A stretch of 64,000 nucleotides of DNA from Holophagae bacterium. Lineage in GTDB: Bacteria > Acidobacteriota > Holophagae > Acanthopleuribacterales > Acanthopleuribacteraceae. The translations under genes were made by a program, and so were the position numbers. Positions 9,667 to 18,380 of this stretch are shown piece after piece; the first letter of the stretch is position 1; every line of letters starts with the position of its first letter. The stretch spans positions 124,001-188,000 of the forward strand of contig JAJCXM010000032.1 of assembly GCA_029263455.1 (NCBI GenBank), in the 5' to 3' direction. The notes beneath the pieces were generated by a model. It saw nothing but the letters and a program-made list of their open reading frames with translations, did not search any database and was not told the origin of the DNA.

Positions 9667-11568
9667 ATGGGAAAGATAATTGGAATTGACCTGGGGACAA
9701 CCAACTCGGTCGTCGCCGTCATGGAAGGCAAAGAGCCTGTCATTATTAATAACGCAGAAGGAACCCGCACCACACCGTCAGTGGTTGGCTTTGCCAAAAC
9801 GGGCGAACGCCTAGTGGGTCAAGTGGCCAAGCGGCAGGCAATCACCAACGCAGAAGACACCATCTACTCGGTGAAACGCTTTACGGGTAAGAAGTTTTCT
9901 GAGGTCACGGAAGAGACCAAACGCGTGCCATATAACGTAGTTTCTGGACCAAATGGCGATGTGCGCATTCAGACGCACGATGGTAAATCCTATTCGCCGC
10001 CGGAGATATCGGCCATGATTTTACAGAAACTGAAGCAAGCTGCTGAATCATATTTAGGTGAGACAGTTACCGAAGCTGTGATCACGGTGCCTGCCTATTT
10101 TAACGATGCAGAGCGCCAAGCAACAAAAGATGCTGGCAAAATTGCTGGCTTAGATGTCAAACGCATCATTAATGAACCTACGGCTGCCGCGCTAGCCTAC
10201 GGTTTAGACAAGAAGAGCGACGAAACCATTGCGGTTTTCGACTTTGGCGGCGGTACCTTTGATATTTCGATCTTAGAAGTTGGCGAAGGCGTCGTAGAAG
10301 TTAAATCAACGAATGGTGATGTTCATCTAGGTGGCGACAATATTGACGAAGCACTCATCACCTGGATTCTCGACGAATTCAAAAAGGACCAGGGAATTGA
10401 TCTGAGTGAAGACAAGATGGCGCTTCAGCGTTTGAAGGAGTCTGCTGAAAAGGCGAAGATCGAGCTTTCCAGCACTCAGTCTACTGAAATCAACCTGCCC
10501 TTCATTACCGCCGATGCTTCGGGCCCCAAGCATCTGAACCTAAGTCTAACGCGCTCGAAATTTGAGGCGCTAATTGATGACATCGTGACTCGTTTGGAAG
10601 CGCCTTGCAGAAATGCGCTGAAAGATGCAGGTCTGAAGCCCGAGGACATCCAGGAAGTTGTTCTGGTTGGCGGTTCGACCCGGATCCCCAAGGTACAGGA
10701 AAAAGTAAAATCTGTTTTTGGCAGAGACCCACATAAAGGCGTCAACCCAGATGAAGTGGTCGCCATTGGAGCTGCCATCCAGGGTGGCGTTTTGGCTGGT
10801 GACGTCAAAGATGTCTTACTCTTGGATGTGACGCCACTGAGTTTGGGTGTGGAAACGGAGGGTGGTATCGCCAATGCAATGATTGAGCGTAATACAACGA
10901 TTCCGACAAAGAAGAGCCAAACCTATTCCACGGCTGCCGATAATCAGAACCAAGTGGACATTGTGGTATTCCAAGGGGAACGCCCGATGGCCCGCGACAA
11001 TAAGATTTTGGGTACTTTCTCGTTGGTGGGTATTCCACCTGCGCCTCGAGGCGTCCCTCGTGTAGAAGTCACCTTTGATATTGACGCCAATGGCATTATC
11101 AATGTTTCCGCCAAAGATATGGGTACCGGTAAACAACAGAGTATCCAGATCACAGGTTCAAGTGGCTTAACCGAAGATGAAATTAGTCGCATGGTTCAAG
11201 ACGCAGAAGAGAATCGAGATCGCGATAAAGATCGCAAAGAGCAGGTTGAATCACACAACAAACTGGATTCACTTATTTGGCAAACTGAAAAGACGCTCAC
11301 GGAGCATCGCGACAAGCTTGAAGCCCAGGATGTTACCGACTTAGAGAAAGCGTTAGAAGAAGCCAAAGAGACGGTAAAGAGCGATGTGGTTGCTGACCTA
11401 AATGCAGGATACGAAAAGTTGATGCAGGCATCACATAAACTGGCTGAAGTGATCTATAAAGAGCAACAGGCGGGCGAAGCCGAACAGGCAGGCGCTGCCG
11501 CAGCTGGCGGACCAAGTAGCGGTCCCGATGAAGATGAAGGTGTTATTGACGCCGAAGTTGTTGAGTAA
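9667..11568 (+). CDS. dnaK: Chaperone DnaK (Hsp70)
   Basis: A 633-residue Hsp70 of normal length. The ATPase domain opens with [13 protein letters not shown] and carries the phosphate-2 loop FDFGGGTFD and [10 protein letters not shown]. It is followed by the substrate-binding domain ([14 protein letters not shown] near 390) and a helical lid, and ends in the acidic EVVE tail typical of bacterial DnaK. I chose the ATG at 9667 because AGGAGG lies just upstream; a longer in-frame TTG at 9622 falls on the -10 element and would add 15 unrelated residues. DnaK folds nascent and stress-damaged proteins with DnaJ and GrpE. The gene leads the dnaK-dnaJ-hspR-sigma cluster; grpE is absent from this locus. 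Confidence 0.98.
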   Translation: MGKIIGIDLGTTNSVVAVMEGKEPVIINNAEGTRTTPSVVGFAKTGERLVGQVAKRQAITNAEDTIYSVKRFTGKKFSEVTEETKRVPYNVVSGPNGDVRIQTHDGKSYSPPEISAMILQKLKQAAESYLGETVTEAVITVPAYFNDAERQATKDAGKIAGLDVKRIINEPTAAALAYGLDKKSDETIAVFDFGGGTFDISILEVGEGVVEVKSTNGDVHLGGDNIDEALITWILDEFKKDQGIDLSEDKMALQRLKESAEKAKIELSSTQSTEINLPFITADASGPKHLNLSLTRSKFEALIDDIVTRLEAPCRNALKDAGLKPEDIQEVVLVGGSTRIPKVQEKVKSVFGRDPHKGVNPDEVVAIGAAIQGGVLAGDVKDVLLLDVTPLSLGVETEGGIANAMIERNTTIPTKKSQTYSTAADNQNQVDIVVFQGERPMARDNKILGTFSLVGIPPAPRGVPRVEVTFDIDANGIINVSAKDMGTGKQQSIQITGSSGLTEDEISRMVQDAEENRDRDKDRKEQVESHNKLDSLIWQTEKTLTEHRDKLEAQDVTDLEKALEEAKETVKSDVVADLNAGYEKLMQASHKLAEVIYKEQQAGEAEQAGAAAAGGPSSGPDEDEGVIDAEVVE

Positions 11569-11579
11569 ACCTTAAACTT

Positions 11580-11604
11580 GGGCGGAGGCAACTCCGCCCT
11601 TTTT
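11580..11604 (+). terminator. Intrinsic terminator/attenuator between dnaK and dnaJ
   Basis: GGGCGGAG and CTCCGCCC form an eight-pair GC-rich stem closed by a GCAA (GNRA) tetraloop, directly followed by five T residues. It sits in the 58-base gap between dnaK and dnaJ, so partial termination would lower dnaJ relative to dnaK. Confidence 0.85.
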
Positions 11605-11626
11605 GTAGCGCTGAACGAAGGTTTGT

Positions 11627-12751
11627 ATGGCAGAAGATTTTTATAAGGTCCTTGGCGTTAAGAGAAGTTCAAGCGCGGCTGAAATCAAGAAGGCCTATCG
11701 TCGCCTAGCGCGCCAGTTTCACCCAGATGTCAATCCTGGAGATCGAGATGCCGAAGCGCGATTCAAGGGCATTTCTGAGGCTTATGAAGTCCTTAGTGAT
11801 GAAGAGAAGCGTAAGAACTATGACACTTATGGAACCGCTAATCCGCAAGTAGGCGGGCCCGGTGGCGCCGATTTTGGCGGTTTCGATTTTCGTGGCTTCG
11901 ACTTCAATTCGGCTGGCGGGTTCAGTGATGTTCAAGATCTTTTCCCTGACCTTTTTGGGGGTCGACAGCGCAAGGCAAGCCGCTCAAACGCGCCGCAAAA
12001 GGGCCAGGACGTCCAGCACTCAGTTCGGCTAGCGTTCCGAGAAGCGGTTTACGGGACAACTCTGAATTTGAGCTTGGATCGCAAAAATACGTGTTTGAGT
12101 TGTCAAGGGTCTGGTCGAGTCGCGACAAAAGGCCGCCAAAGTTGTCCGCGTTGTGATGGCAAAGGGAAACAGCGCATTCAGCAGGGAAGTATGGTGTTTG
12201 AAGCGCCTTGTAGTATGTGCGAAGGACGCGGAGTCTTGGAAAGTGAACCCTGTTCGCCATGCGGAGGTCAAGGGTTATTGTCGTCTACAGATCGCGTGGC
12301 AGTAAAGATTCCGGCTGGAGTAGACAACGGCACACGAGTCAGAGTCCCACAAAAAGGCGAAGGTGGACGGTTAGGGGGCCCTGCTGGCGACCTCTTTATC
12401 ATCACGTCCGTTGAAGCCCATCCCTTTTTTGAGCGCAAGGGTGCCAATCTGTATTGTGAAATTCCAATAACATTTACTGAAGCTGCCTTAGGCGCGAAAG
12501 TTGAAGTACCGACCCTTGAAGGTAAAGCGACCATCAAGATTCCGCCAGGAACTCAAGTGGGGCAGAAATTCAGAATACGCGGAAAAGGTGTTCCTTCTGT
12601 GCGCGGTCATCAGGTAGGAGATCAATTTGTTCAGGTAAAGGTGGTTATTCCTCGCCTGCGAGATGAGCGATCTAAAGAAATACTGCGAGAATTTACGGCG
12701 CTGAACGATGAAGACCCGCGAGCAGACCTTCCAAGCTTTCCCGTGTCTTAA
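11627..12751 (+). CDS. dnaJ: Chaperone DnaJ (Hsp40)
   Basis: A full type I J-protein of 374 residues. It has an N-terminal J domain with the HPD motif (QFHPDVNPG near 30), a Gly/Phe-rich linker (~75-110), and a zinc-binding region with four CxxCxG repeats ([32 protein letters not shown]; ~145-210). The two C-terminal substrate-binding beta domains follow. It stimulates the DnaK ATPase and delivers substrates. GAAGG lies five bases before the ATG. The gene follows a strong hairpin-T-run after dnaK, so its level is probably set by read-through. Confidence 0.97.
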   Translation: MAEDFYKVLGVKRSSSAAEIKKAYRRLARQFHPDVNPGDRDAEARFKGISEAYEVLSDEEKRKNYDTYGTANPQVGGPGGADFGGFDFRGFDFNSAGGFSDVQDLFPDLFGGRQRKASRSNAPQKGQDVQHSVRLAFREAVYGTTLNLSLDRKNTCLSCQGSGRVATKGRQSCPRCDGKGKQRIQQGSMVFEAPCSMCEGRGVLESEPCSPCGGQGLLSSTDRVAVKIPAGVDNGTRVRVPQKGEGGRLGGPAGDLFIITSVEAHPFFERKGANLYCEIPITFTEAALGAKVEVPTLEGKATIKIPPGTQVGQKFRIRGKGVPSVRGHQVGDQFVQVKVVIPRLRDERSKEILREFTALNDEDPRADLPSFPVS

Positions 12752-12812
12752 GGTTGAAACACAGATACGTCCAATCTATGCTTAGGAAACAGCAAAGGAA
12801 TGCCGATAGTTT

Positions 12813-13211
12813 ATGAGAGGTCGAAAACGCTCCCCAGGTTATTACGCGATTAGTGTCGTGGCCAAGACTTATGGAATACATCCACAAACCTTGCGTCTCT
12901 ACGAGCGGGAGGGTTTGTTAAGGCCTACGAGAACGGAGGGCAATACCCGCCTTTATTCTGAAGAAGATATTAAACGTCTGGAAGCGATTCTAAATTTGAC
13001 CCGCGACTTAGGCGTCAATCTTGCTGGTGTTGATATTGTACTGAAAATGCGTGAGCAAATGGAAAAGATGCAGGCCGACGTAAACGAACTCCTTACCGCT
13101 TTCCGCCAGATCATGGTGGACCGAATGGAAGATGGAGAATCGGCCTATAAACACTCTTTGGTGCGTGTTGCTCCGACCTCATTTGTCATCCGTCTTGAAG
13201 ACGAAGGGTAA
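12813..13211 (+). CDS. hspR: MerR-family heat-shock repressor, HspR-like
   Basis: A 132-residue MerR-type regulator. The winged helix-turn-helix (YAISVVAKTYGIHPQTLRLY, then EREGLLRPTR and a LYSEEDIKRL wing) spans about residues 14-65. The NLAGVDIVL segment after it is typical of HspR rather than metal or drug sensors, and there are no conserved cysteines. A coiled-coil helix follows. HspR represses chaperone genes at HAIR sites using DnaK as co-repressor. The position downstream of dnaK-dnaJ and the HAIR-like site at the dnaK promoter both support the call. The Shine-Dalgarno sequence is weak (AAAGGA, distant). No HAIR site is seen directly before hspR, so it is probably transcribed from the dnaK promoter. 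Confidence 0.88.
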   Translation: MRGRKRSPGYYAISVVAKTYGIHPQTLRLYEREGLLRPTRTEGNTRLYSEEDIKRLEAILNLTRDLGVNLAGVDIVLKMREQMEKMQADVNELLTAFRQIMVDRMEDGESAYKHSLVRVAPTSFVIRLEDEG

Positions 13212-13212
13212 A

Positions 13213-14064
13213 ATGGCTAGCTTCAAAGACTCTGGTCTATCTTCCGAGAACTTGAATTGGTATCTCCAGGAAATAGCAAAAATAAAGCCGCTCACAGCTG
13301 ATGACGAAAAGGAATTAGGCCGCGCTATCCAAGAAGGCGATAAGCAGGCATTGAACAGGATGGTTGAAGCCAATCTTAGATTTGTTGTTTCGTTTTCTAA
13401 ACGCTACAGAGGTTTGGGTTTATCTTTTCTTGACCTGCTTAATGAAGGCAATATTGGGCTTATTGAAGCCGCAAAACGATTTGACCCAGGTAAGAATGTT
13501 AAGTTCATCACCTATGCCGTTTGGTGGATAAGGCAAGCCATTATTCATGCTTTAGCAGAGCAGAGTGGAGCTTTTAGATTACCTCAGAAACAAGCTAATC
13601 TCGCTTATCGACTCTCGAAAAAGACAAGTAAATTGACCCAAGAATTAGAACGCGAACCTTCGATAAAAGAACTTGCTGATGAGCTTTCCATTACGGAAGA
13701 GGAAGTGCGTCAACTGCTTCAGGTCATGGGCGATAATATTTCGTTGTCGGGTGTTTCTGACGAGGAAAATGAATTTTCGCTGGCCGATAAGATTGAGCAA
13801 CAGAACGAAGCATCAGCGGATGAGCATCTTTTACAAGAAGCATTCGAACATCAAGTAGCTGAATTATTGAATGAACTTGATGAAAAAGAGGCTTTAGTGG
13901 TCAGATTACGCTTTGGACTGATCGGAAACGATCCCAAGACGCTGAAAGAGATTGGTGAAATACTTAGTTTATCGCGTGAGCGAATTCGCCAGATCGAAAA
14001 CATCGCGCTACAAAAACTACGCCGCAATCGCGCGATCCAAGAGCTTCGTGGCTATCTAACCTAG
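13213..14064 (+). CDS. RpoD/SigA-family sigma factor, short form
   Basis: A 283-residue sigma-70 protein without region 1.1. Region 1.2 (NLNWYLQEIAKIKPLT) is followed by region 2 (ANLRFVVSFSKRY; the -10-binding helix FITYAVWWIRQAI near 95), region 3 (SIKELADELSITEEEV) and region 4 (LKEIGEILSLSRERIRQIE). This length and layout resemble the short primary or group 2 sigmas of some phyla. The ATG at 13213 begins one base after the hspR stop, with GAAGGG inside the hspR end, so translation is likely coupled. An upstream in-frame start (13132) would overlap hspR and adds no family sequence. Whether it is the housekeeping sigma or a stress sigma cannot be decided; its heat-shock linkage favours a stress role. 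Confidence 0.9.
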   Translation: MASFKDSGLSSENLNWYLQEIAKIKPLTADDEKELGRAIQEGDKQALNRMVEANLRFVVSFSKRYRGLGLSFLDLLNEGNIGLIEAAKRFDPGKNVKFITYAVWWIRQAIIHALAEQSGAFRLPQKQANLAYRLSKKTSKLTQELEREPSIKELADELSITEEEVRQLLQVMGDNISLSGVSDEENEFSLADKIEQQNEASADEHLLQEAFEHQVAELLNELDEKEALVVRLRFGLIGNDPKTLKEIGEILSLSRERIRQIENIALQKLRRNRAIQELRGYLT

Positions 14065-14147
14065 GTCAACCATGGAAAAGCGAGCCCAATTTTAAGTCGC
14101 GAGCTGCGGCTTTTGGGAGCCAAATTCTCGTCAAACTAACGGGAATC

Positions 14148-14176
14148 TTGACACCTAGTGTACGTTTCCGTAAGAT
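14148..14176 (+). promoter_or_regulatory. Promoter of the AGCS symporter gene
   Basis: A perfect -35 TTGACA (14148-14153), a 17-base spacer and TAAGAT as -10 (14171-14176, four of six). The start codon is 73 bases beyond the -10, leaving an untranslated leader of about 65 bases. Confidence 0.7.
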
Positions 14177-14249
14177 TTGGCATCTTTATGTTCCCCACCA
14201 ATTAAGGTGTATCACCGACGTGTCACCCCCGCAGGGGAGGAGTTTGTTC

Positions 14250-15962
14250 ATGGATGCCGTGCAAAATTTCATTCAGGCCATAAGCACATTTGTTGAGAGC
14301 TATATTGTTCCGCCGCAACTGTTGATCTATACCTTGTTGGGGACAGGTCTGTTTTTGACTCTGCGTTTGATGTTCGTGCAATTGCGTTACTTTAAACATG
14401 GCGTTCAAGTAACCACCGGTCGATATGATGATCCGAATGAACCCGGTGATGTCACACACTTCCAGGCGTTGACCACAGCATTATCGGCCACCGTAGGTGT
14501 CGGCAATATTGCCGGGGTTGCGATTGCCGTTCACTGGGGTGGACCTGGTGCATTATTTTGGATGTGGGTTACTGCCTTTTTGGGCATGGCAGTTAAGTAT
14601 TCAGAAGTGACTCTAGCCCTGAAATACCGAGTCGTAGAAGACACTAAAGGCGAGGCGTGGAGAGGCTCCGTCTCGGGTGGACCGATGTATTACATCGAGC
14701 GTGGCTTAGGCAAGAAATGGAAACCGTTAGCGATCTTTTTTGCCTTCGGTCTTATGTTGACATCGTTCTTAACCGGAAACGCGATTCAAGCTAATACTGT
14801 CAGCGATTTACTTCACAGCGAGTTCTCGATGCCACGGGCACTCACGGGCGTTTTGACCTCGGCATTTGTGGCCGTAATCATTTTTGGCGGTATAAAACGT
14901 ATCGGTAAAGTGACATCGATCCTAGCCCCCGTAATGGCTTTGCTATACATCGGTGGCGCGCTGATTATAATTGTCATCAATTACGATCATGTGTTGCCCG
15001 CTTTTGCCTCGATTTTTTCTGAGGCTTTTAATCCGAAAGGCGGGGTAGCTGGCGTTGGAGCCGGTGCGTTCATGATGACCGCGTTATGGGGTGTAAAACG
15101 AGGCTTATTCTCAAACGAAGCCGGACAAGGATCTGCGCCCATCGCTCACTCAGCTGCCCAAACAGATGAGCCCGTGTCTGAAGGCGTGGTAGCTTTGTTG
15201 GAACCCTTTATCGATACCTTGGTCATCTGCACGATGACTGGCCTTGTTCTAATTACAAGTGGCGTTTGGAACCAAACTCATCCCTCAACGATGGCGTTGG
15301 ATTCTGGCGACGCGAGCTACCGATCTTTTGATGTGGACGGTTCAATCGTCGATGCAGCCTCACCGTCGAGTATTAAGGTGATCAATGGCGTGCCGGTTTA
15401 CGATGCGAGTAGTAGCCGCTTCTCATGGCACGAAGTTCCTGTAGAAAAGCTCTTCGTTGACGATGCACAAACATCTGTATTTTCTGGCACGATTGACGTA
15501 GCCACGGCCATTGCGACCTCAGATGACGGCACAAAGTATTCAATTCTCTATGGTGATGCCATTGAAAATTCCGCTCCCTTGACCACGATTGCCTTTGAAA
15601 AACATTTGGGCCGTTGGGGCGCGATGATTGTGATCTTGTGTGTGGCTTTGTTTGCTGTATCTACGGCGATTTCCTGGAGTTACTATGGTGACCGTTGTGC
15701 TAACTATATTTTTGGGTACAAGGCGATTGTGCCGTTTAAGGCCGTCTTCATCGCTTTCCACTTCATTGGGGCTATCCTGTCGCTTAATGTGATTTGGAAT
15801 TTTGGGGACGTTGCCTTGAGCCTGGTTACGTTGCCTAACCTGCTTGCTCTTTTGTTGCTTTCAGGGACAGTGGCCAAGTTAACCAAGTCCTATTTCGAAC
15901 GCAAACCTTGGCTTGAAAATGAGCGGGTGCATCAAGAGTTGAAGGCAAAAGGCAAGCTTTAG
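14250..15962 (+). CDS. Sodium:alanine/glycine symporter (AGCS family) with an extra loop
   Basis: A 570-residue multi-spanning membrane protein of the AGCS family, which imports alanine or glycine with sodium. Family landmarks are ALSATVGVGNIAGVA near 80, GPGALFWMW, SGGPMYYIERGLG, KRGLFSNEAGQGSAPIAHSA near 290, and ISWSYYGDRC near 472. GGGGAGGA lies eight bases before the ATG at 14250; the longer frame would begin inside the -35 element. Residues about 340-440, between SGVW and the SAPLTTIAFEK segment, form a ~95-residue hydrophilic insertion where relatives usually have around ten residues. The insert is rich in Asp, Ser and Val and looks like a small beta domain. Its function is unknown. 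Confidence 0.93.
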   Translation: MDAVQNFIQAISTFVESYIVPPQLLIYTLLGTGLFLTLRLMFVQLRYFKHGVQVTTGRYDDPNEPGDVTHFQALTTALSATVGVGNIAGVAIAVHWGGPGALFWMWVTAFLGMAVKYSEVTLALKYRVVEDTKGEAWRGSVSGGPMYYIERGLGKKWKPLAIFFAFGLMLTSFLTGNAIQANTVSDLLHSEFSMPRALTGVLTSAFVAVIIFGGIKRIGKVTSILAPVMALLYIGGALIIIVINYDHVLPAFASIFSEAFNPKGGVAGVGAGAFMMTALWGVKRGLFSNEAGQGSAPIAHSAAQTDEPVSEGVVALLEPFIDTLVICTMTGLVLITSGVWNQTHPSTMALDSGDASYRSFDVDGSIVDAASPSSIKVINGVPVYDASSSRFSWHEVPVEKLFVDDAQTSVFSGTIDVATAIATSDDGTKYSILYGDAIENSAPLTTIAFEKHLGRWGAMIVILCVALFAVSTAISWSYYGDRCANYIFGYKAIVPFKAVFIAFHFIGAILSLNVIWNFGDVALSLVTLPNLLALLLLSGTVAKLTKSYFERKPWLENERVHQELKAKGKL

Positions 15963-16026
15963 GTGCGAAGGATTCCCATAACTGCGTTAAGATAATGGTG
16001 TCTTTTATATTTCACGGTGGTGCTGA

Positions 16027-17364
16027 ATGCGATTGAGATTGCTGGAACTATGGGGCCTCGTGGCTCTGCTGATCTGTATAGGATGTGGTGGATCCAGCAA
16101 GAAAAATGAGGTAAGCGAACGCCTTGTCGCCGTTAGAGAACAGCTGGAACAGATTGCGCAACAGGGGGTCGACGATCCTTTGATACTGGATTACGTTTCA
16201 GAGGCCCGCTCACGTTTGGAAGAGGCAGATCATCTCATGATCGAGGATGACTTCAGCGCGGCTCTGGCAATCGTTAAAGATGTTGCTAAAGAAGCCGAGG
16301 AAATCATAAGTGGTGGCCGTCAGGCGACGGGCAACGAGTTGGCATTTGGCTCTGGATCCGGGTTGGTGAGAGTCGATAGCGGTTCTGGCATGCAGCAATT
16401 GACGTCGGCGATCAAACCTTCAGCAGGAATGGTCATCGAAACCGGTGTCCGATCAAGTTTAAAAATTAATCTTTTTTCAGGATCAGGCGCGCAGCTTGGT
16501 TCCAATTCACGTCTGAACATTGATCGCATCAAGGGTCGTGAGTTGAGTTTGTCGCTCGAATCGGGCACGTTTTTTTTAGTCCATCGCAGTGGGACAACTC
16601 AAGTAGCTTTTCGAGACCATACGTTTCAAGCGGACAAGTTAGCTGTATTCGAGATGGCATCGGCGACCGAAACTTCGCCAGACTACACAGCCGCATTTTC
16701 GGGCACCCTGACCTGGTCTGGCGGAGGCATCGAAGGTACCTTAATGACAAGCCAGGCGCTGACATGGGTGGATGGCGCGCGCGCGATTGTTGATATCCCA
16801 AGTGCACCCATCCAGGACGCTCCCGCAAACAACCGCATGTATCCGGTTACGTCAGCCGATGAGACGCTCAAAGTCAACTTTGAATGGCATTCAAGACAAC
16901 CGATCAACAACTATCAATTTCAAGTTGCAAAAACAAATCGCTTTGAGAATGTGGTTCATGAGAGCAAGTTGGAAAATGCAACAACGGACGTCACTTTAAG
17001 TGCGGGCAGTTATTTTTGGAGAATTCGAGCCATCGCAGATAGTGGTATTCCTGGCTCGTATTCGCCTGTCTCGCAGTTCCGGGTTGAAGTACAGGAAAAG
17101 GCGCAAAATGCTCGAGTCGAAACTGGACCGCCCATACTCAATCCAAAAATTGAGGTCTTTTCGGATAGCGCCATTGTCAGTGGTAAATCTAATCGAGAGG
17201 TCACCATCATGGTCAATGGCGTTAAGGCCGTCATGATGGAGGATGGCACCTTTAAAGTTATTGTTTCGTTTAAGCGACCCGGCACCCAATGGGTGGAGAT
17301 TGTTGCTCGTGACTCCAGAGGCGGAGAAACCGTGTCCCGACATAAAGTCGAGGTTCAGTACTGA
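16027..17364 (+). CDS. FecR-domain lipoprotein
   Basis: A 445-residue predicted lipoprotein: the signal peptide ends in a lipobox with Cys near residue 19 (LLICIGC), so it should be anchored in an envelope membrane. Residues ~30-95 form a charged helical region. Residues ~100-230 look like a FecR domain (a GMVIETGVRSSLKINLFSG segment followed by an SLESGTFFLV segment). A fibronectin-III-like segment follows (~280-350), then a C-terminal bacterial Ig-like domain (~370-445). FecR domains in such proteins are generally structural surface modules rather than iron sensors, and no TonB receptor or ECF sigma lies nearby. The gene overlaps the next start by one base (TGATG), indicating an operon with the thioesterase. 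Confidence 0.82.
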   Translation: MRLRLLELWGLVALLICIGCGGSSKKNEVSERLVAVREQLEQIAQQGVDDPLILDYVSEARSRLEEADHLMIEDDFSAALAIVKDVAKEAEEIISGGRQATGNELAFGSGSGLVRVDSGSGMQQLTSAIKPSAGMVIETGVRSSLKINLFSGSGAQLGSNSRLNIDRIKGRELSLSLESGTFFLVHRSGTTQVAFRDHTFQADKLAVFEMASATETSPDYTAAFSGTLTWSGGGIEGTLMTSQALTWVDGARAIVDIPSAPIQDAPANNRMYPVTSADETLKVNFEWHSRQPINNYQFQVAKTNRFENVVHESKLENATTDVTLSAGSYFWRIRAIADSGIPGSYSPVSQFRVEVQEKAQNARVETGPPILNPKIEVFSDSAIVSGKSNREVTIMVNGVKAVMMEDGTFKVIVSFKRPGTQWVEIVARDSRGGETVSRHKVEVQY

Positions 17365-17831
17365 TGGGCCGTGACCGGCATGTCATCGTCGATGAAGACC
17401 TCAAAGGTTGGAACCTTTCGATTCGCACAACGTTGTTGCCGAAAGAAACGAACCACCACGGCACGATTTTTGGCGGTGTCATACTCTCATACATAGACGT
17501 CGCAGGTGCCATCGAAGCCAAACGTTTCTGTCTGCAGATGGTTGTCACAGTTGGCATGAAAGAAGTCGAGTTTAGTGAACCTGTTTTTGTCGGGGACCTG
17601 GTCAGTTTTTATACGCGCATCATTCGAGTTGGCCGAACATCTGTGACCGTAGAAGTAAAAGTGGTGGCGACCAGAGAAGATTTCCATAAATCTCGCTTAC
17701 AGGTGACTGATGCGATTGTGACTTATGTTGCCGTCAACAAGGATCGCGAAGCAGAGTCGATCGTGCGCCGTGAATTTAGTGCAGATCCGCCTGCATTTGG
17801 CCAAGAACTGGCCGCAGAGTACTTTGAGTAG
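17364..17831 (+). CDS. Acyl-CoA thioesterase, hotdog fold (YciA-like)
   Basis: A 155-residue single-hotdog protein. The NHHGTIFGGVILSYID segment (residues 29-44) is the hallmark of the acyl-CoA thioesterase (YciA/BACH) group, with the aspartate of YID as the probable catalytic acid. The following VGMKEVEFSEPVFVGDLV strand completes the family pattern. It hydrolyses acyl-CoA to free fatty acid and CoA in the cytoplasm; substrate length cannot be told. The ATG overlaps the FecR gene stop by one base, and the next gene starts two bases after the stop, so these three form one transcript ending at the terminator near 18332. Confidence 0.9.
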   Translation: MGRDRHVIVDEDLKGWNLSIRTTLLPKETNHHGTIFGGVILSYIDVAGAIEAKRFCLQMVVTVGMKEVEFSEPVFVGDLVSFYTRIIRVGRTSVTVEVKVVATREDFHKSRLQVTDAIVTYVAVNKDREAESIVRREFSADPPAFGQELAAEYFE

Positions 17832-17833
17832 CC

Positions 17834-18202
17834 TTGACCGTCTCCTCGGTTCTTAAGGACCTCTGCCGCTCTTTTCCTGGTACGACCGTCGAGATTTTGT
17901 GGGGCGATGATTTGGTCTTCAAGATTGGCGGAAAGATGTTCGCCGTTTTCGGTACGGGCGAATTGCCAGGCTTTTCAATGAAAGTGCCCGAAGAACTATT
18001 TCATGACATGACAAGAATCGAGGGTGTGATGCCTGCGCCATATTTGGCCAGAGCTCATTGGATTAAGATCGAACCTGAAACTTGTTCATTGGACCAAAGC
18101 CAACTCAGCAGTCTATTGCGACAATCGTACAATTTGATCCTCGCCAAGTTGTCCAAACGCAAGCAGGCAGAGCTTGTGGGGGATAAGAAGGTTCCGGAAT
18201 AG
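17834..18202 (+). CDS. MmcQ/YjbR family protein
   Basis: A 122-residue protein of the MmcQ/YjbR (DUF419) fold. It shows the usual order of an N-terminal helix, a strand with KIGGKMFAVF near 34, an FSMKVPEE segment, and a PAPYLARAHWIKI segment near 70 followed by a terminal helix pair. These are small, possibly DNA-binding proteins of unsettled function. The start is a TTG two bases after the thioesterase stop; the Shine-Dalgarno sequence is weak, so translational coupling is likely. The C-terminal lysine-rich tail is unremarkable. Confidence 0.85.
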   Translation: MTVSSVLKDLCRSFPGTTVEILWGDDLVFKIGGKMFAVFGTGELPGFSMKVPEELFHDMTRIEGVMPAPYLARAHWIKIEPETCSLDQSQLSSLLRQSYNLILAKLSKRKQAELVGDKKVPE

Positions 18203-18331
18203 AGTCGCCAAGCGACGGATGGAATCGACCACATGTTTTGGATTGAGAACACAGCTATAGCGAGCAGGAGGCGGGGTTTCTGTCCGCCGTGCTTACACAC
18301 TAGCTGGCATTTGGTTTTCCGTATCATTCAC

Positions 18332-18362
18332 AAAAAAAGGCCGCTTATTAGCGGCCTTTTTT
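18332..18362. terminator. Bidirectional intrinsic terminator
   Basis: Seven A residues, GGCCGC, a six-base TTATTA loop, GCGGCC and six T residues form a symmetric hairpin usable on both strands. It lies between the MmcQ-like gene (plus strand, ends 18202) and the IPTL-CTERM gene (minus strand, ends 18381), so it ends both transcripts. Confidence 0.93.
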
Positions 18363-18380
18363 GTGTTGGTTGATTTGTCT

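Noticed and set aside
13132-13212. Longer start for the sigma factor
   Set aside because: The extension overlaps hspR in another frame and does not resemble sigma region 1; the ATG at 13213 has GAAGGG.
14075-14120. Possible terminator after the sigma gene
   Set aside because: The complementary parts are interrupted and no T run follows, so I could not draw a stable stem.
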